From CAWFGW01 sp963815495 (GTDB taxonomy: Bacteria; Bacteroidota; Bacteroidia; Cytophagales; JAAEPT01): DNA of 64,000 nt. Position numbers and translations under genes: made by a program. This document shows positions 54,150 to 63,741 of this stretch, piece after piece. Below the pieces are notes generated by a model. It did no database searches. It worked only from the letters and a program-made list of their open reading frames with translations, and was not told the DNA's origin. The stretch spans positions 310,001 through 374,000 of the forward strand of contig CAWFGW010000028.1 of assembly GCA_963815495.1 (NCBI GenBank), in the 5' to 3' direction. How positions within the stretch are numbered: the first letter of the stretch is position 1; every line of letters begins with the position of its first letter.

Positions 54150-56660
54150 TTATTTTTTCTTTGCTTTCGCTTTTGGTGCTGCCTTTTTCTTTTTAGGTGC
54201 TTTTTCTTCAATGATAGCTTTTACCTCATCTAACGACAGTTCAGCAGCATTGACTGTTTTGGGTAGACTGATTTTTGTTTTCCCCTTCAGAATAACAGAC
54301 TGTCCCCAACGCGCCTTTTCAACGCGAATGCCTTCATCTTCCCAGTTATGGATTACTTTTTCAATCTCCTTACGTTTTTTGTCTTCAATCAACTCTTCAA
54401 TATCGCCCTGAGAGAGGTTATCGAAGTCGTATTTTTTATTAACGTTGATAAAGATGTTGTTCCACTTTAAAAAGGGTCCAAATCGACCAACACCTTTTTG
54501 AACAGGTAATCCCTCGTATTCAGTTATCGGTGCATCAGCCGCTTGTTTCGCTTGAATCAACTCAATGGCTCTTTCAAGGGTAATGTCTAATGGGTTGTCA
54601 CTTTTTTCTAATGAAACGTATTTGGCTCCAAACTTAACATAAGGACCAAAACGACCAATTGCTACCGTAACTTCTTCATCTTCATATTCGCCCAAGGTTT
54701 TAGGCAATTCAAAGAGTCTTATGGTTTCCTCAAAAGTAATAGTCTCCATAGACTGGCCTTTTTGAAGACTGGCATATTTTGGTTTTTCCTCACCTAATTC
54801 TTCAGGAGTTCCAATTTGTGCCATCGGGCCAAACTTGCCTAAACGCACCAATACAGTAAACCCAGTATCAGGATCTCTGCCTAACTCTCTTGACGTGCCC
54901 ACTTCCGAACGGTCCAGCGCTTCGGTGTTTTCAACTTTTTCATGAAATGAGCTGTAGAACTTACTAATCATCGTGTCCCACTTCATCTTTCCGTGTGCTA
55001 TTTCATCAAATTCTTTCTCGATGGAAGCCGTGAAGGTGTAATTGGTAACATTGGGAAAGTGTTTTACTAAGAAGTCGGTCACAATCATCGCCATATCTGT
55101 CGGCTGCAATTTGCCTTTGTCTGCTCCTGTAATTTCTTTTTTATCGGCCTTCGCTATTTTACCACCTTTCAGGGTAAGCTCTTTATATTTTCTTTCTTGA
55201 CCATCGCGAGGTTCTTTGTGCACATAATCTCTTTTTTGGATGGTTGATATGGTCGGTGCGTAAGTAGACGGACGGCCAATGCCCATTTCCTCTAACTGCT
55301 TTACTAAACTTGCTTCCGTATAACGTGCTGGAGGTCGACTAAACCGTTCAGTAGCCTTAATGAAATTCAATTCCAAATTTTGTCCTACTTTCAGCGGAGG
55401 AAGCATTTTTTTATTGTCCTCGTCTTCATCATCCTCGTCTTTTGATTCAGTATAGACCTTCAAAAAACCGTCAAATTTGACTACTTCACCAAAAGCTTTG
55501 AATGTGAGTGTTTTATTGTTTGATATTTCAACGGTTGCAGTTGTCTTTTCTAATTGCGCTTCTGCCATTTGTGAAGCGATTGCACGTTTCCAAATGAGGT
55601 CATACAAACGCATTTCGCTGCGATCCGCATTTATTTCATGCCGCGAAAATTCTGTCGGACGTATAGCTTCGTGAGCTTCTTGTGCCGTATCTGATTTTGT
55701 TGAGAATTTTCTGGTTTTAACATACTGATCACCATAGGCAGAAGTGATTTCTTCTTTTGCACTATTAATAGCTGTATCAGACAAGTTCACGGAGTCTGTT
55801 CTCATGTAGGTAATCTTACCAGATTCGTACAAACGTTGTGCAATAGTCATTGTCTGCGTAACCGAATAACCTAACTTTCTGCTCGCCTCTTGTTGTAAGG
55901 TTGAGGTTGTAAACGGAGGAGCAGGGTTACGTTTAGCAGGTTTAATATCCAAATCACTAATCGAGAACGATTGATTGATGCAGGATTCTAAAAACTGATT
56001 AGCTTCTTCTTCATTGTCAAATCGTTTTGACAACTCAGCGCTTAAGACTTTGTTTCCTTCGATGATGAAATCGGCAACAACTTTAAAAAAGTTTTGAATC
56101 TCAAACGATTGAATATCTCTTTCTCTTTCAACAACCAAGCGCACTGCTACTGATTGCACTCTACCTGCTGAAAGTCCAAATTTTATCTTTTTCCAAAGAA
56201 TAGGGGATAACTCAAAACCCACTAATCGATCTAAGACCCTACGTGCTTGCTGCGCATTTACTAAGTCAATGTCAACCATTCGAGGACTTTGGATGGCATT
56301 GAGGATAGCATTTTTAGTAATCTCACGAAATACAATTCGTCTAGTTTCTTTATTGTTTAGATTGAGTGCCTCACTCAAGTGCCAAGAAATGGCTTCTCCT
56401 TCGCGGTCATCATCAGTCGCTAGCCATACCACATCGGCCCCCTTAGCTAGTTTTTTTAATTCCCGAACAACACTCTCTTTGTCTTTGCTAATTTCATAGG
56501 TAGGTAAAAATCCGTTGGCAATGTCAATTGCTTTATCACCTTTTGCTAGGTCTCTAACATGCCCAAAGCTGGACTTAACGATGTAATCCTTACCGAGATA
56601 CCCCTCGATTGTTTTTGCTTTTGCTGGTGACTCAACTATTACTAAATTCTTATTCGACAT
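54150..56660 (-). CDS. topA: DNA topoisomerase I
   Basis: This 836-residue type IA topoisomerase has an N-terminal TOPRIM domain (LVIVESPAKAKTIEGYLG, ATDDDREGEAISWH). The active-site Tyr near residue 286 is in ITYMRTDSVNLS. The C-terminal part has repeated topo-C motifs (GRFGPYVKFG, GRFGPFLKWN) instead of zinc ribbons and ends in a Lys-rich tail that can bind DNA. It relaxes negative supercoils. It precedes the sirtuin gene by 2 bp. The length fits Bacteroidota TopA. Confidence 0.95.
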   Translation of the reverse strand: MSNKNLVIVESPAKAKTIEGYLGKDYIVKSSFGHVRDLAKGDKAIDIANGFLPTYEISKDKESVVRELKKLAKGADVVWLATDDDREGEAISWHLSEALNLNNKETRRIVFREITKNAILNAIQSPRMVDIDLVNAQQARRVLDRLVGFELSPILWKKIKFGLSAGRVQSVAVRLVVERERDIQSFEIQNFFKVVADFIIEGNKVLSAELSKRFDNEEEANQFLESCINQSFSISDLDIKPAKRNPAPPFTTSTLQQEASRKLGYSVTQTMTIAQRLYESGKITYMRTDSVNLSDTAINSAKEEITSAYGDQYVKTRKFSTKSDTAQEAHEAIRPTEFSRHEINADRSEMRLYDLIWKRAIASQMAEAQLEKTTATVEISNNKTLTFKAFGEVVKFDGFLKVYTESKDEDDEDEDNKKMLPPLKVGQNLELNFIKATERFSRPPARYTEASLVKQLEEMGIGRPSTYAPTISTIQKRDYVHKEPRDGQERKYKELTLKGGKIAKADKKEITGADKGKLQPTDMAMIVTDFLVKHFPNVTNYTFTASIEKEFDEIAHGKMKWDTMISKFYSSFHEKVENTEALDRSEVGTSRELGRDPDTGFTVLVRLGKFGPMAQIGTPEELGEEKPKYASLQKGQSMETITFEETIRLFELPKTLGEYEDEEVTVAIGRFGPYVKFGAKYVSLEKSDNPLDITLERAIELIQAKQAADAPITEYEGLPVQKGVGRFGPFLKWNNIFINVNKKYDFDNLSQGDIEELIEDKKRKEIEKVIHNWEDEGIRVEKARWGQSVILKGKTKISLPKTVNAAELSLDEVKAIIEEKAPKKKKAAPKAKAKKK

Positions 56661-56782
56661 TACCTATCCTCCTCGTATTTTATTGCGCAATTGTTCAAAT
56701 ATGGAATTTTTTTTTCAATTAGTACAAGTATTCCATCAATCTACTAACATTGTTGTGTAGTTTTAGTTTCAAAATAACACTT

Positions 56783-57280
56783 ATGAAAACGCTCTATTTG
56801 ATACGTCATGCAAAATCTGATTGGTCAAATCCTGGATTAAAAGATTTTGATCGGCCCATAAACTCTCGTGGTGAACGCGTAGCTCCAAAAATGGGACGAG
56901 AACTATTTGCCAAAGGCGTACAGCCTGATTATATCTGTTGTAGTCCCTCTAAAAGAACACGGCAAACGGTCGCTTATATTTGTGAAGGCATCCGATTTAA
57001 TGAAGAAGATGTTGATTATAAGGAAGAAGTATATGAAGCTTCTACCGGAGCAATGTTGCGTGTGATCAACGCCATAAGCGATGAACACAATTCTGCGATG
57101 ATAGTCGGGCATAACCCAAGTACGTCTTACATTGCTGAATATTTAACAGACGAAATTTTAAATAATATTCCCACCTGTGGTGTGTTGAAAATTAATTTTG
57201 AAATTGAGTCGTGGAAACATGTGTCGAAAAGCACTGGGATATTAGAATGGTTTATTTACCCGAAGCAATTGAATTTCTAA
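56783..57280 (+). CDS. sixA: SixA-like phosphohistidine phosphatase
   Basis: The histidine-phosphatase protein begins at 56783 (MKTLYLIRHAKSDWS), giving 165 residues. The longer frame starting with TTG at 56750 adds an unlikely 11-residue extension. LIRHAKSDW carries the nucleophile His; the second His is in MIVGHNPST. SixA removes phosphate from HPt domains of phosphorelays, so the hybrid kinase at 36.8-39.6 kb is a possible but unproven target. The gene is divergent from topA. Confidence 0.87.
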   Translation: MKTLYLIRHAKSDWSNPGLKDFDRPINSRGERVAPKMGRELFAKGVQPDYICCSPSKRTRQTVAYICEGIRFNEEDVDYKEEVYEASTGAMLRVINAISDEHNSAMIVGHNPSTSYIAEYLTDEILNNIPTCGVLKINFEIESWKHVSKSTGILEWFIYPKQLNF

Positions 57281-57657
57281 TAAGAAGCTTTGAGCCTGTA
57301 AAAAAACTAATAACAATCTAGTATACAGTAAGATAAGATTTTCAATTGTTGTGTGTCTGCACAAATTTTTGAGAAAAAGCTCTAAAATCCGTGCATCGGC
57401 ATTTTAAAAAACACGTGAAGAAATTGGGTGAATTTTGCGTTAAAAAACAAAACACTGTTTGAGCCAAAGTGAAAATCATGTTTTAAGGAGATGAAGGTGG
57501 TGGCGAGTTTGTTTTGTTTTAGCTAAACTCACCTAATTTTAGTGTTTTTTATGAAGCCTTGATTTTTTGTTACTTTTTCATCTAGGGAAAAAGTAAAGAA
57601 TCTCAATCGGATTATGAAACATTCCTTATATTTGGTGACTTTTCAGTAAAGCCCTAA
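57281..57657. other. 377-bp intergenic stretch with a repeat-like palindrome
   Basis: No gene is seen. TTACTTTTTC and GAAAAAGTAA at 57570-57596 make a perfect 10-bp hairpin with a 7-nt loop, a form I recall as common in Bacteroidota intergenic DNA. It lies between two genes that point toward each other, so it can act as a bidirectional terminator. The remaining bases are AT-rich without clear structure. Confidence 0.6.
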
Positions 57658-59517
57658 TTATAAAGCTTTAATATATTCAAGGGTATTTCCAGCCTCATCG
57701 GTCACAATAACTTTGAGTGTGCCTGATAAGTGTTTGGTTTTATCCAATCGCTCAGACCAAAGTGAGTTGATTTTATAATCGTAATGTAGTAGCAACCATT
57801 CACCATTCAGGTAAGCATTATATGTTTTAACACCAGAAAGTTCATCGGATACTTTCAAATAAACTTCTCCATGGTGCATTTTTTCAAAACGGACAGAAGG
57901 AGGGATGGTATCTGTTCTGATAAAATACCTGCCCAGGCTTCGCGTACGAAAAGAAATACCATTTAAACCCCAATTACCACCTTCAAAGTAAATCTTTCCA
58001 CTTCTATCCATGCTATAGACGTGTGTGTGTGCTTTGTCGCCATCAAAAGTGGTTTTTAATTCCACATTTATGTATCGGTGAAGTGGGGTTTCTGTATCAT
58101 GGATGTAAAATATATCGTCTTTATACTCATATGTGAAAAAAGTGGTGTCGTAAAAAGCCCCCGGTGGAATATGGAAATTAGCCGTCTCTGTATAGACATG
58201 GGTTTTTTCATGCGGTAAAATTTTTTGAACAAAAGGCAGCGCGTGTGTCGCATCATCAATATGTAAAGTTGAAGGCAAATCAGAATTTAAGTCGCAGAGA
58301 AAAAAACACAAATTTTTATTGGAATAAGAAGGTTTTAGAGGTGTGTTGTTCCAGATAAGTGAACTCGTTGTGGTGTTAGGAACACATATTTTACAGGTAT
58401 TATCAATTGTTTCAACCCGATAGGAATTTGCTAGCGGAGTGTACGTGTTTAAAGGACTGAATGCATTCAACTTTTCACCTTGAAGTTTTAAGGTTAATTT
58501 GGAAGTATTACCATAAGCATCAATAGAAGTAATCACGGCTTCGTGTAATAAGGTGTCTTTTATAGAAATAATACCATCGTTAATTCTTTCTGGATAGAGT
58601 GGGAGTTTATTTCCGTCACTTAGGTATAAGTTGTGAAATCTACCTTTACCTCTATCCGATAGTGGGTAGTCGAAATGTCTATTGATGTATCGCGAATGGG
58701 AAAAAGAAAACGAATTGTTTTTATAATAGTAGATTCTTTTCCCGTCAAGCTCTAAGGTAAGGTAGTTTACGCCATTGTGATTGTATGATCCGTTGAGTTG
58801 GTCATCTGTTTTCACTGCTAAAGCTATATCTCCATATACTTTAAAAGGTTGAACGATGGTATATTCATCACTACTTACTTTTACTGGTTTAATTAAAAAT
58901 TGTCCAAACTCACCATTAATTCGTGAACTTATCGACTTGGTTGTTATTGCTATTTCATGAATTTGTGGAGGCTTGGTGTCTTTAACCTCATCAAACTTAA
59001 AGTCTAACGGGTTCAGCAAATCCTGTTTTTGATCTCTAATTTCAAAATGTAAATGCGGGCCGCCTGAACCGCCCGTATTCCCTGAATAAGCGATTAAGTC
59101 ACCTCTTTTAAAACTGAATTCATTTTTTTTTGGGAAAAGTTCAATAGTGAAACTCTTGACGGCATACTGATTTTCGAGAATATATTGGCCAAGGACAGGG
59201 TGAAATTTCTCCAAATGAGCATAAACCGAAGTATGACCCGTTTGAGGATGATAAATATAGAGTGCATTCCCATATCCACCTTCTTCAATTTTAATCCGCG
59301 TCACATACCCATCAGCGATGTTGTAAACAGGCCAACCAGTTACACCTCCAGTTTTAATGTCCAAACCCGCATGAAAGTGGTTTGGTCGCAGCTCGCCCAT
59401 TGTTCCTGAAATATACGCTTGATGTCCTGGAGTTATGGGAAACAGGTAATTGGGTTGCGCAAAAGCAAGGCTAAGGTTAAGAAGGAAAAGAAATACGAAC
59501 TGGGCTTTTTTCAACAT
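57658..59517 (-). CDS. Secreted M23 (LytM-type) metallopeptidase
   Basis: The 619-residue protein has a signal peptide (1-20). An N-terminal M23 domain holds the zinc-site pair HFHAGLD (His49, Asp53) and the catalytic HLHFEI motif near 154. A long beta-rich C-terminal region (about 190-619) has Ig-like strands (LTLELDGKRIYY, DRSGKIYFEGG) and may bind cell wall. M23 enzymes cut peptidoglycan cross-links or act as activators of amidases. The gene is followed by an FAH-family gene upstream on the same strand, 16 bp away. Confidence 0.88.
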   Translation of the reverse strand: MLKKAQFVFLFLLNLSLAFAQPNYLFPITPGHQAYISGTMGELRPNHFHAGLDIKTGGVTGWPVYNIADGYVTRIKIEEGGYGNALYIYHPQTGHTSVYAHLEKFHPVLGQYILENQYAVKSFTIELFPKKNEFSFKRGDLIAYSGNTGGSGGPHLHFEIRDQKQDLLNPLDFKFDEVKDTKPPQIHEIAITTKSISSRINGEFGQFLIKPVKVSSDEYTIVQPFKVYGDIALAVKTDDQLNGSYNHNGVNYLTLELDGKRIYYYKNNSFSFSHSRYINRHFDYPLSDRGKGRFHNLYLSDGNKLPLYPERINDGIISIKDTLLHEAVITSIDAYGNTSKLTLKLQGEKLNAFSPLNTYTPLANSYRVETIDNTCKICVPNTTTSSLIWNNTPLKPSYSNKNLCFFLCDLNSDLPSTLHIDDATHALPFVQKILPHEKTHVYTETANFHIPPGAFYDTTFFTYEYKDDIFYIHDTETPLHRYINVELKTTFDGDKAHTHVYSMDRSGKIYFEGGNWGLNGISFRTRSLGRYFIRTDTIPPSVRFEKMHHGEVYLKVSDELSGVKTYNAYLNGEWLLLHYDYKINSLWSERLDKTKHLSGTLKVIVTDEAGNTLEYIKAL

Positions 59518-59533
59518 TGAATGAGGTTAAGGA

Positions 59534-60145
59534 TTATTTGATTTCAAAATCAATGATTTTTTGATTTTCGAGGTAACCCGCTAGTTTATCGCCTATTTGC
59601 ACAGGGCCAACCCCTTGAGGTGTTCCAGTAAAGATCAAATCTCCTTTTTTGAGAAATATAAACTGCGACACATACGCAATAATTGCATCAAAAGAGAAGA
59701 TCATATCTTTCGTGTTACCGTGTTGAACTTGTTTGTTATTGATGTCAAGATGGAAATTTATATTGGCTAAATCAGGGTATTTTTCAATTGAAATTAATTC
59801 AGAGATTGGGGCGGAGTGATTAAACCCTTTAGATATATCCCATGGAAGCCCTTTTTCTCGCGCTACATTTTGTAAATCTCTTGCTGTAAAATCAACACCT
59901 AAGCCAATTTGGTCGTAATATTTATGCGCAAATTTTTCTTGTATGTTGGTTCCTTCTCTGCAAATGCGAATAACTAATTCGATTTCATGATGAATATCCT
60001 TAGAAAAAGGAGGGTAGTAGAAGGGAGCATTCTTTTTTAAAAGTGAGGTTTCGGGCATCATAAATACGACAGGTTCAGTAGGAACCTCGTTTCCGAGTTC
60101 TTTTGCATGAGAAGCGTAATTTCTTCCTATCCCAATTATTTTCAT
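59534..60145 (-). CDS. Fumarylacetoacetate hydrolase family protein
   Basis: The enzyme starts at 60145 (MKIIGIGRNYASHAKEL), giving 203 residues; the frame up to 60163 adds six unlikely residues. Family motifs are EIELVIRICREG with metal-binding Glu, GVDFTARDLQ, KGFNHSAPIS and DLIFTGTPQGVGP. Such enzymes hydrolyse or decarboxylate oxo-acids (FAH, HpcE, oxaloacetate decarboxylase, acylpyruvase). The short length fits acylpyruvase/FAHD1-like members. It is upstream of the M23 gene in the same direction. Confidence 0.9.
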   Translation of the reverse strand: MKIIGIGRNYASHAKELGNEVPTEPVVFMMPETSLLKKNAPFYYPPFSKDIHHEIELVIRICREGTNIQEKFAHKYYDQIGLGVDFTARDLQNVAREKGLPWDISKGFNHSAPISELISIEKYPDLANINFHLDINNKQVQHGNTKDMIFSFDAIIAYVSQFIFLKKGDLIFTGTPQGVGPVQIGDKLAGYLENQKIIDFEIK

Positions 60146-60254
60146 AGAATTCAATTTAAGCAAAAAATTGTATCAATAGTTTTTTAACTTCTATTTTCAA
60201 AAATATTGTGATAACGATGATAATTGAATAATTTCCCCTATAACTTATACACAA

Positions 60255-60644
60255 ATGCATAGATTCTTACTAATATTCTTTGTTCTATTCACGGTAGTTT
60301 CCTGTCAAAAATTGAGTGGTGAAAACGATTACCAACTTGCGGATAACTGCAAAGACTTTAAAAACAATATTGAATCGAACATTATTAAAGTTAATGTAAA
60401 TAAAGGGATTCATTATGTTGCAGTTGATACAACGGATTGTTCTTTAAAAATCAGGTACGAAGCAGATAAGGTTGATTTGTCCTGGTTATATCAAAGACTT
60501 GATACCTTAGGCTACTTAGCAAATGTTGCTGATTCAGTAGGCTTAGCTAAAGATTCAACAACTCTTGATTCAGTAAAAGTAGATAAAGAAGTAAATGAGA
60601 TTACGGAACAAACATCAGAATGGGATGATGCCGCAACAAATTAA
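60255..60644 (+). CDS. Lipoprotein with a possible HMA-like fold
   Basis: The 129-residue lipoprotein has the lipobox VVSCQ (Cys17). The mature part has the strand-helix-strand pattern of heavy-metal-associated domains (VNKGIHYVAVDTTDC, DLSWLYQRLDTLGYL) but without the metal-binding CxxC, so it is probably not a metal carrier. The C-terminal 30 residues are acidic and polar. It precedes the DCC gene by 9 bp and probably shares its transcript. Function unknown. Confidence 0.65.
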   Translation: MHRFLLIFFVLFTVVSCQKLSGENDYQLADNCKDFKNNIESNIIKVNVNKGIHYVAVDTTDCSLKIRYEADKVDLSWLYQRLDTLGYLANVADSVGLAKDSTTLDSVKVDKEVNEITEQTSEWDDAATN

Positions 60645-60653
60645 TTTCTAACT

Positions 60654-61049
60654 ATGTCAGAAAAGCCAATTGTATTCTTTGATGGTGTTTGCGGACTTTG
60701 TAATACAATGGTTGATTTTTTTATGTTAAAAGATAAAAAGCGGAAGTTACTATTCGCTCCTATGCAGGGAGAAACGGCAAAAGGGCTGTTGTTACCAAAA
60801 GAGATTGAAAATTTAGATTCATTTGTTCTGTACGAAAAAGGTATAAAATACTACCAATCCGATGCAGCATTAAAAACCTTTAAATACTTAGGTAGTTGGT
60901 GGCAGGTACTGTATTGTTTTATTTTCTTGCCTAAGTTTTTACGTGATGGAGTATATCGTTTTATAGCAAAAAACAGGTATGCGTGGTTTGGGAAAAAAGC
61001 ATCTTGTCGGATGCCGACACCAGAGGAACGTGAGGTTTTACTTCATTAA
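60654..61049 (+). CDS. DCC1-like thiol-disulfide oxidoreductase family protein (DUF393)
   Basis: In the 131-residue protein the N-terminal FFDGVCGLCNTMVDFFM gives the DxxCxxC motif that names the DCC family. The central region contains LLLPKEIENLDSFVLYEKG, with hydrophobic segments near 80-100 that may touch the membrane. Members are thioredoxin-fold-like and thought to exchange disulfides, but few are characterised. It follows the lipoprotein gene by 9 bp. Confidence 0.85.
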   Translation: MSEKPIVFFDGVCGLCNTMVDFFMLKDKKRKLLFAPMQGETAKGLLLPKEIENLDSFVLYEKGIKYYQSDAALKTFKYLGSWWQVLYCFIFLPKFLRDGVYRFIAKNRYAWFGKKASCRMPTPEEREVLLH

Positions 61050-61102
61050 AAGTGGAATAAGTTTATTAAACTAATTCGACACCGATTAATAAAAATGAGG
61101 TC

Positions 61103-61636
61103 TCAATTACTTTTATTCGGAGTGACCATGTTGATGCCCCTTGTCACAAAAGAAATACCCTGTTGGTGAGTAGTGGTGATCATAACAGCCTCAAAATAAG
61201 GCTCAACAAGAGGGTTCTTTGTTGCCCAATTAAATATAAAATTCGCACCTGTGCCACCTTGCCGATCAGTTTCATCAATAACAATTTCAACCGTTTCAAG
61301 TGGTTCTAAGAAAATAGGATAGTCAAAGTAATTTTTAATTAAACTACCTTTTGTATTGTGGTAATTGGCATTTAAAATAAATATGGAGTCAGTAATACTT
61401 GTATTTCTAATACTAACAGTTGCTGTGAGTCCATGCGCATCTTGAGCGCTACGCTGATATATTTCTGAGTAAACAGATAAATAGGTACTACCCTGATGTA
61501 GGGTGTTAGTGTTTGTTAACTCTATTTTTCTTTTTTTCCAATTAATCGAGTCAGGCAGTGGTTTTTCCACTTTTTCACTACATCCAGAACTAAGTAACAA
61601 CAACGCAATAATTCCTGTTAAAAAACCATTTTTCAT
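61103..61636 (-). CDS. DUF3124 lipoprotein
   Basis: The 177-residue lipoprotein has the lipobox LLSSGCS (Cys19). The remainder fits DUF3124: LHQGSTYLSVYSEIYQ, LTATVSIRNTSITDSIF, PLETVEIVIDETDRQGGTG and YFEAVMI. This gives a beta-sandwich-like periplasmic domain of unknown role. It is divergent from the porin gene, sharing a 237-bp intergenic region with the palindromes described there. Confidence 0.82.
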   Translation of the reverse strand: MKNGFLTGIIALLLLSSGCSEKVEKPLPDSINWKKRKIELTNTNTLHQGSTYLSVYSEIYQRSAQDAHGLTATVSIRNTSITDSIFILNANYHNTKGSLIKNYFDYPIFLEPLETVEIVIDETDRQGGTGANFIFNWATKNPLVEPYFEAVMITTTHQQGISFVTRGINMVTPNKSN

Positions 61637-61731
61637 AACTATCTATCTTTACCCATTTAAAATTACTGATTTTATTTATCAAACCTATTTCATTGGATTG
61701 CGAAGTGAAATTTTCTTATCCGTCCAGACCG

Positions 61732-61745
61732 AATACTTAGGTGTT
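61732..61745. promoter_or_regulatory. Imperfect operator-like palindrome (distal)
   Basis: AATACTTAGGTGTT differs at two positions from the perfect palindrome at 61783. The two start points are 51 bp apart, close to five helical turns, as for a protein binding both sites on the same face of the DNA. Confidence 0.4.
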
Positions 61746-61782
61746 TTGTCATGATGTAATTTTTGTGCATGTTTTTTTAATA

Positions 61783-61796
61783 AATACCTAGGTATT
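61783..61796. promoter_or_regulatory. Perfect 14-bp palindrome upstream of the porin promoter
   Basis: AATACCTAGGTATT is its own reverse complement. It lies 15 bp upstream of the putative -7 element of the porin gene, at the place of the -33 region, so a bound regulator would block or replace RNA polymerase contacts. Regulator unknown. Confidence 0.45.
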
Positions 61797-61810
61797 AAAA
61801 ATAATATAAT

Positions 61811-61818
61811 TATGTTTG
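61811..61818 (+). promoter_or_regulatory. Putative -7 element of the porin gene
   Basis: TATGTTTG fits TAnnTTTG. No TTTG box lies 19-21 bp upstream, where the palindrome is instead, consistent with an activator-dependent promoter. Confidence 0.5.
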
Positions 61819-61873
61819 CCTAAGTAATTAAAGATGGGGCGAAGAAATAATTACAAACAAAATAACTAAACCA

Positions 61874-63112
61874 ATGAAAAAAACACTTACAACAGCTTTG
61901 GCAATAGGTCTACATGTATTTGTAGCTAGCGCCTCAACAGGTTCTGATGAAAAAGAGAACAAAATGAAGTACCAGCGTGAAGCACCCATTGTCAGAATTG
62001 AAGGGGCGGCTCAAGACACAACCAAAACAATTGTAGAAGACTTTAAGCCATCAATTAATGTAGGAGCTATTGTACATATGTTTGGTTCTTCACAACAGGG
62101 CGGCTTCCTTTCTTCCACTTCTACTTCCAGTGAGTGGGGAACCGATTTTAAATTGTACCGAGCTAGGGTGCTAGTCGGAGGACAATTATCTAAAAATGGC
62201 GCTTTCTTTTTTGAAACAGAGATACCTTCAATTATTGGTAATAACGGAGATGGTACAAAAGGAGTGTTTGTTTCCCCCATTGTATTAGACTGCCAATACG
62301 AACATACCTACGCACCAGGTCACATGTTAGTAGCAGGGCAACAATTAGTTTCTCATAACCGAAATGGATTGCAAGGGGCTGCTAGCTTAATGGCCAATGA
62401 CTTTACATTTTTCCAATACCCGTACAACTTGTTTGGTAACGCTAGTCCATTACAAGGTACTTTTGGACGGGATTTAGGGGTCAATGCTCGTGGTTTCTTC
62501 TTGGATGATAAATTAGAATATCGTTTAGGGGTTTTCTCAGGACGATCGTTTGCAGGTGATGGAGCACCAAGGATTGTCGGTCGTGCTGCTTATAACTTCT
62601 TAGATGCTGAAAAAGACTATTATTATGCAGGTACTAAAATTGGAAATGGTAAAACAGCTGCTTTAGCAGTGGGATTTGATGTGCAAGGTACCTATGTCAA
62701 CTACGGAGCTGATTTTTTCTTAGATGTACCAGTAAGTGAAGGTGGTTCAATTACTTTAAACACTGCATTCTCATACATGGATGGTGGCGATGATCCAACC
62801 GCTACAGCTTCATTTGCAGGGCTTATTCCAGAACAAACTACACAATTCCTAGAATTGGGTTACTATTTTAAAGGACCAAAATTACAACCTTGGATTCGCT
62901 ATGAAAAACAAGCATTAGTGGGAGATGATGACGGTTTAGCTTCTCCAATGGTGTTTGGTGGTGGATTGAACTATTGGTTCAATGATTATGGAACTAACCT
63001 TCGTTTATCCTACACAACATGGAATAAAAAAACATATGATGCTGTAGAGGATGAAATAGTAAGCACTTCCTCAGGTCAAATCTGGATGCAACTACAGTTC
63101 TTTATATTCTAA
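61874..63112 (+). CDS. Outer-membrane beta-barrel porin, likely for urea or small amides
   Basis: The 412-residue protein has a signal peptide (about 1-22). Its many amphipathic strands alternate aromatic and polar residues (FKLYRARVLVGGQL, AFFFETEI, LEYRLGVFSGRSF), and the last residue is Phe, as in outer-membrane barrels (WMQLQFFIF). It resembles the phosphate-selective-porin-like fold (Porin_O_P). Because a UreH-like permease and a urea-binding UrtA follow directly, the substrate is probably urea or a related nitrogen source; this is inference from context. Confidence 0.72.
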   Translation: MKKTLTTALAIGLHVFVASASTGSDEKENKMKYQREAPIVRIEGAAQDTTKTIVEDFKPSINVGAIVHMFGSSQQGGFLSSTSTSSEWGTDFKLYRARVLVGGQLSKNGAFFFETEIPSIIGNNGDGTKGVFVSPIVLDCQYEHTYAPGHMLVAGQQLVSHNRNGLQGAASLMANDFTFFQYPYNLFGNASPLQGTFGRDLGVNARGFFLDDKLEYRLGVFSGRSFAGDGAPRIVGRAAYNFLDAEKDYYYAGTKIGNGKTAALAVGFDVQGTYVNYGADFFLDVPVSEGGSITLNTAFSYMDGGDDPTATASFAGLIPEQTTQFLELGYYFKGPKLQPWIRYEKQALVGDDDGLASPMVFGGGLNYWFNDYGTNLRLSYTTWNKKTYDAVEDEIVSTSSGQIWMQLQFFIF

Positions 63113-63137
63113 TTTTAACCTTAACTAGTCTACCAAT

Positions 63138-63722
63138 ATGCTTCAATTAATTACAGCGATGACTTTCCCTTTTATTCTCGGTGTTTCTCATTGTTTTGAA
63201 TCCGATCATTTGCTAGCCGTTGCTACACTGAATGATACAAACAATAGAAATGTAAAATCTCTTTTATTAAAAGGAGCTACTTGGGGTGTGGGACATTCAA
63301 TACCTGTGTTAATTTGCGGTTTGGTATACCTTTATTTAAAAGTATTTCTTCTTGAAGAGGTACCTATAAACCTGGAAGTCCCGGTGGGAAGTCTTCTGAT
63401 AGGAATGGGGATATATAGGTTGATTACCTATAATACAGCTCAGATAACGACTAATAAAAGCCATTATCTAACAGTAGGGATCATTCATGGACTTGCTGGT
63501 TCTGCAGGGATAGTACTTATTCACTTTACCAAGGAAACTAATCTTCTCTTCCAATCTATCTACCTCGTATTGTTTTCATTTGGGGCAATTATCGGGATGG
63601 GAGGAGTAAACGTAATCATCTCTAAAATTTCATCGGTCTTTGATCGAATCAAATTTTTACAACTAATAACACCAATTCTCTCCATTATTTATGGATGTAT
63701 AATGATTTACAACTATGTTTAA
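63138..63722 (+). CDS. UreH/NicO-like membrane permease
   Basis: The 194-residue protein has about six hydrophobic helices. GVSHCFESDHLLAV near residue 16 fits the H-x-x-x-x-D-H pattern of nickel/cobalt permeases and of the UreH family. GVGHSIPVLICG and GIIHGLAGSAG contribute further histidines. UreH-type proteins bring nickel for urease. It follows the porin by 25 bp and precedes urtA by 19 bp. Nickel transport is inferred from the motif and neighbours; urease genes themselves would lie beyond the window. Confidence 0.72.
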   Translation: MLQLITAMTFPFILGVSHCFESDHLLAVATLNDTNNRNVKSLLLKGATWGVGHSIPVLICGLVYLYLKVFLLEEVPINLEVPVGSLLIGMGIYRLITYNTAQITTNKSHYLTVGIIHGLAGSAGIVLIHFTKETNLLFQSIYLVLFSFGAIIGMGGVNVIISKISSVFDRIKFLQLITPILSIIYGCIMIYNYV

Positions 63723-63741
63723 ACCAATAAAATCAACAAAA

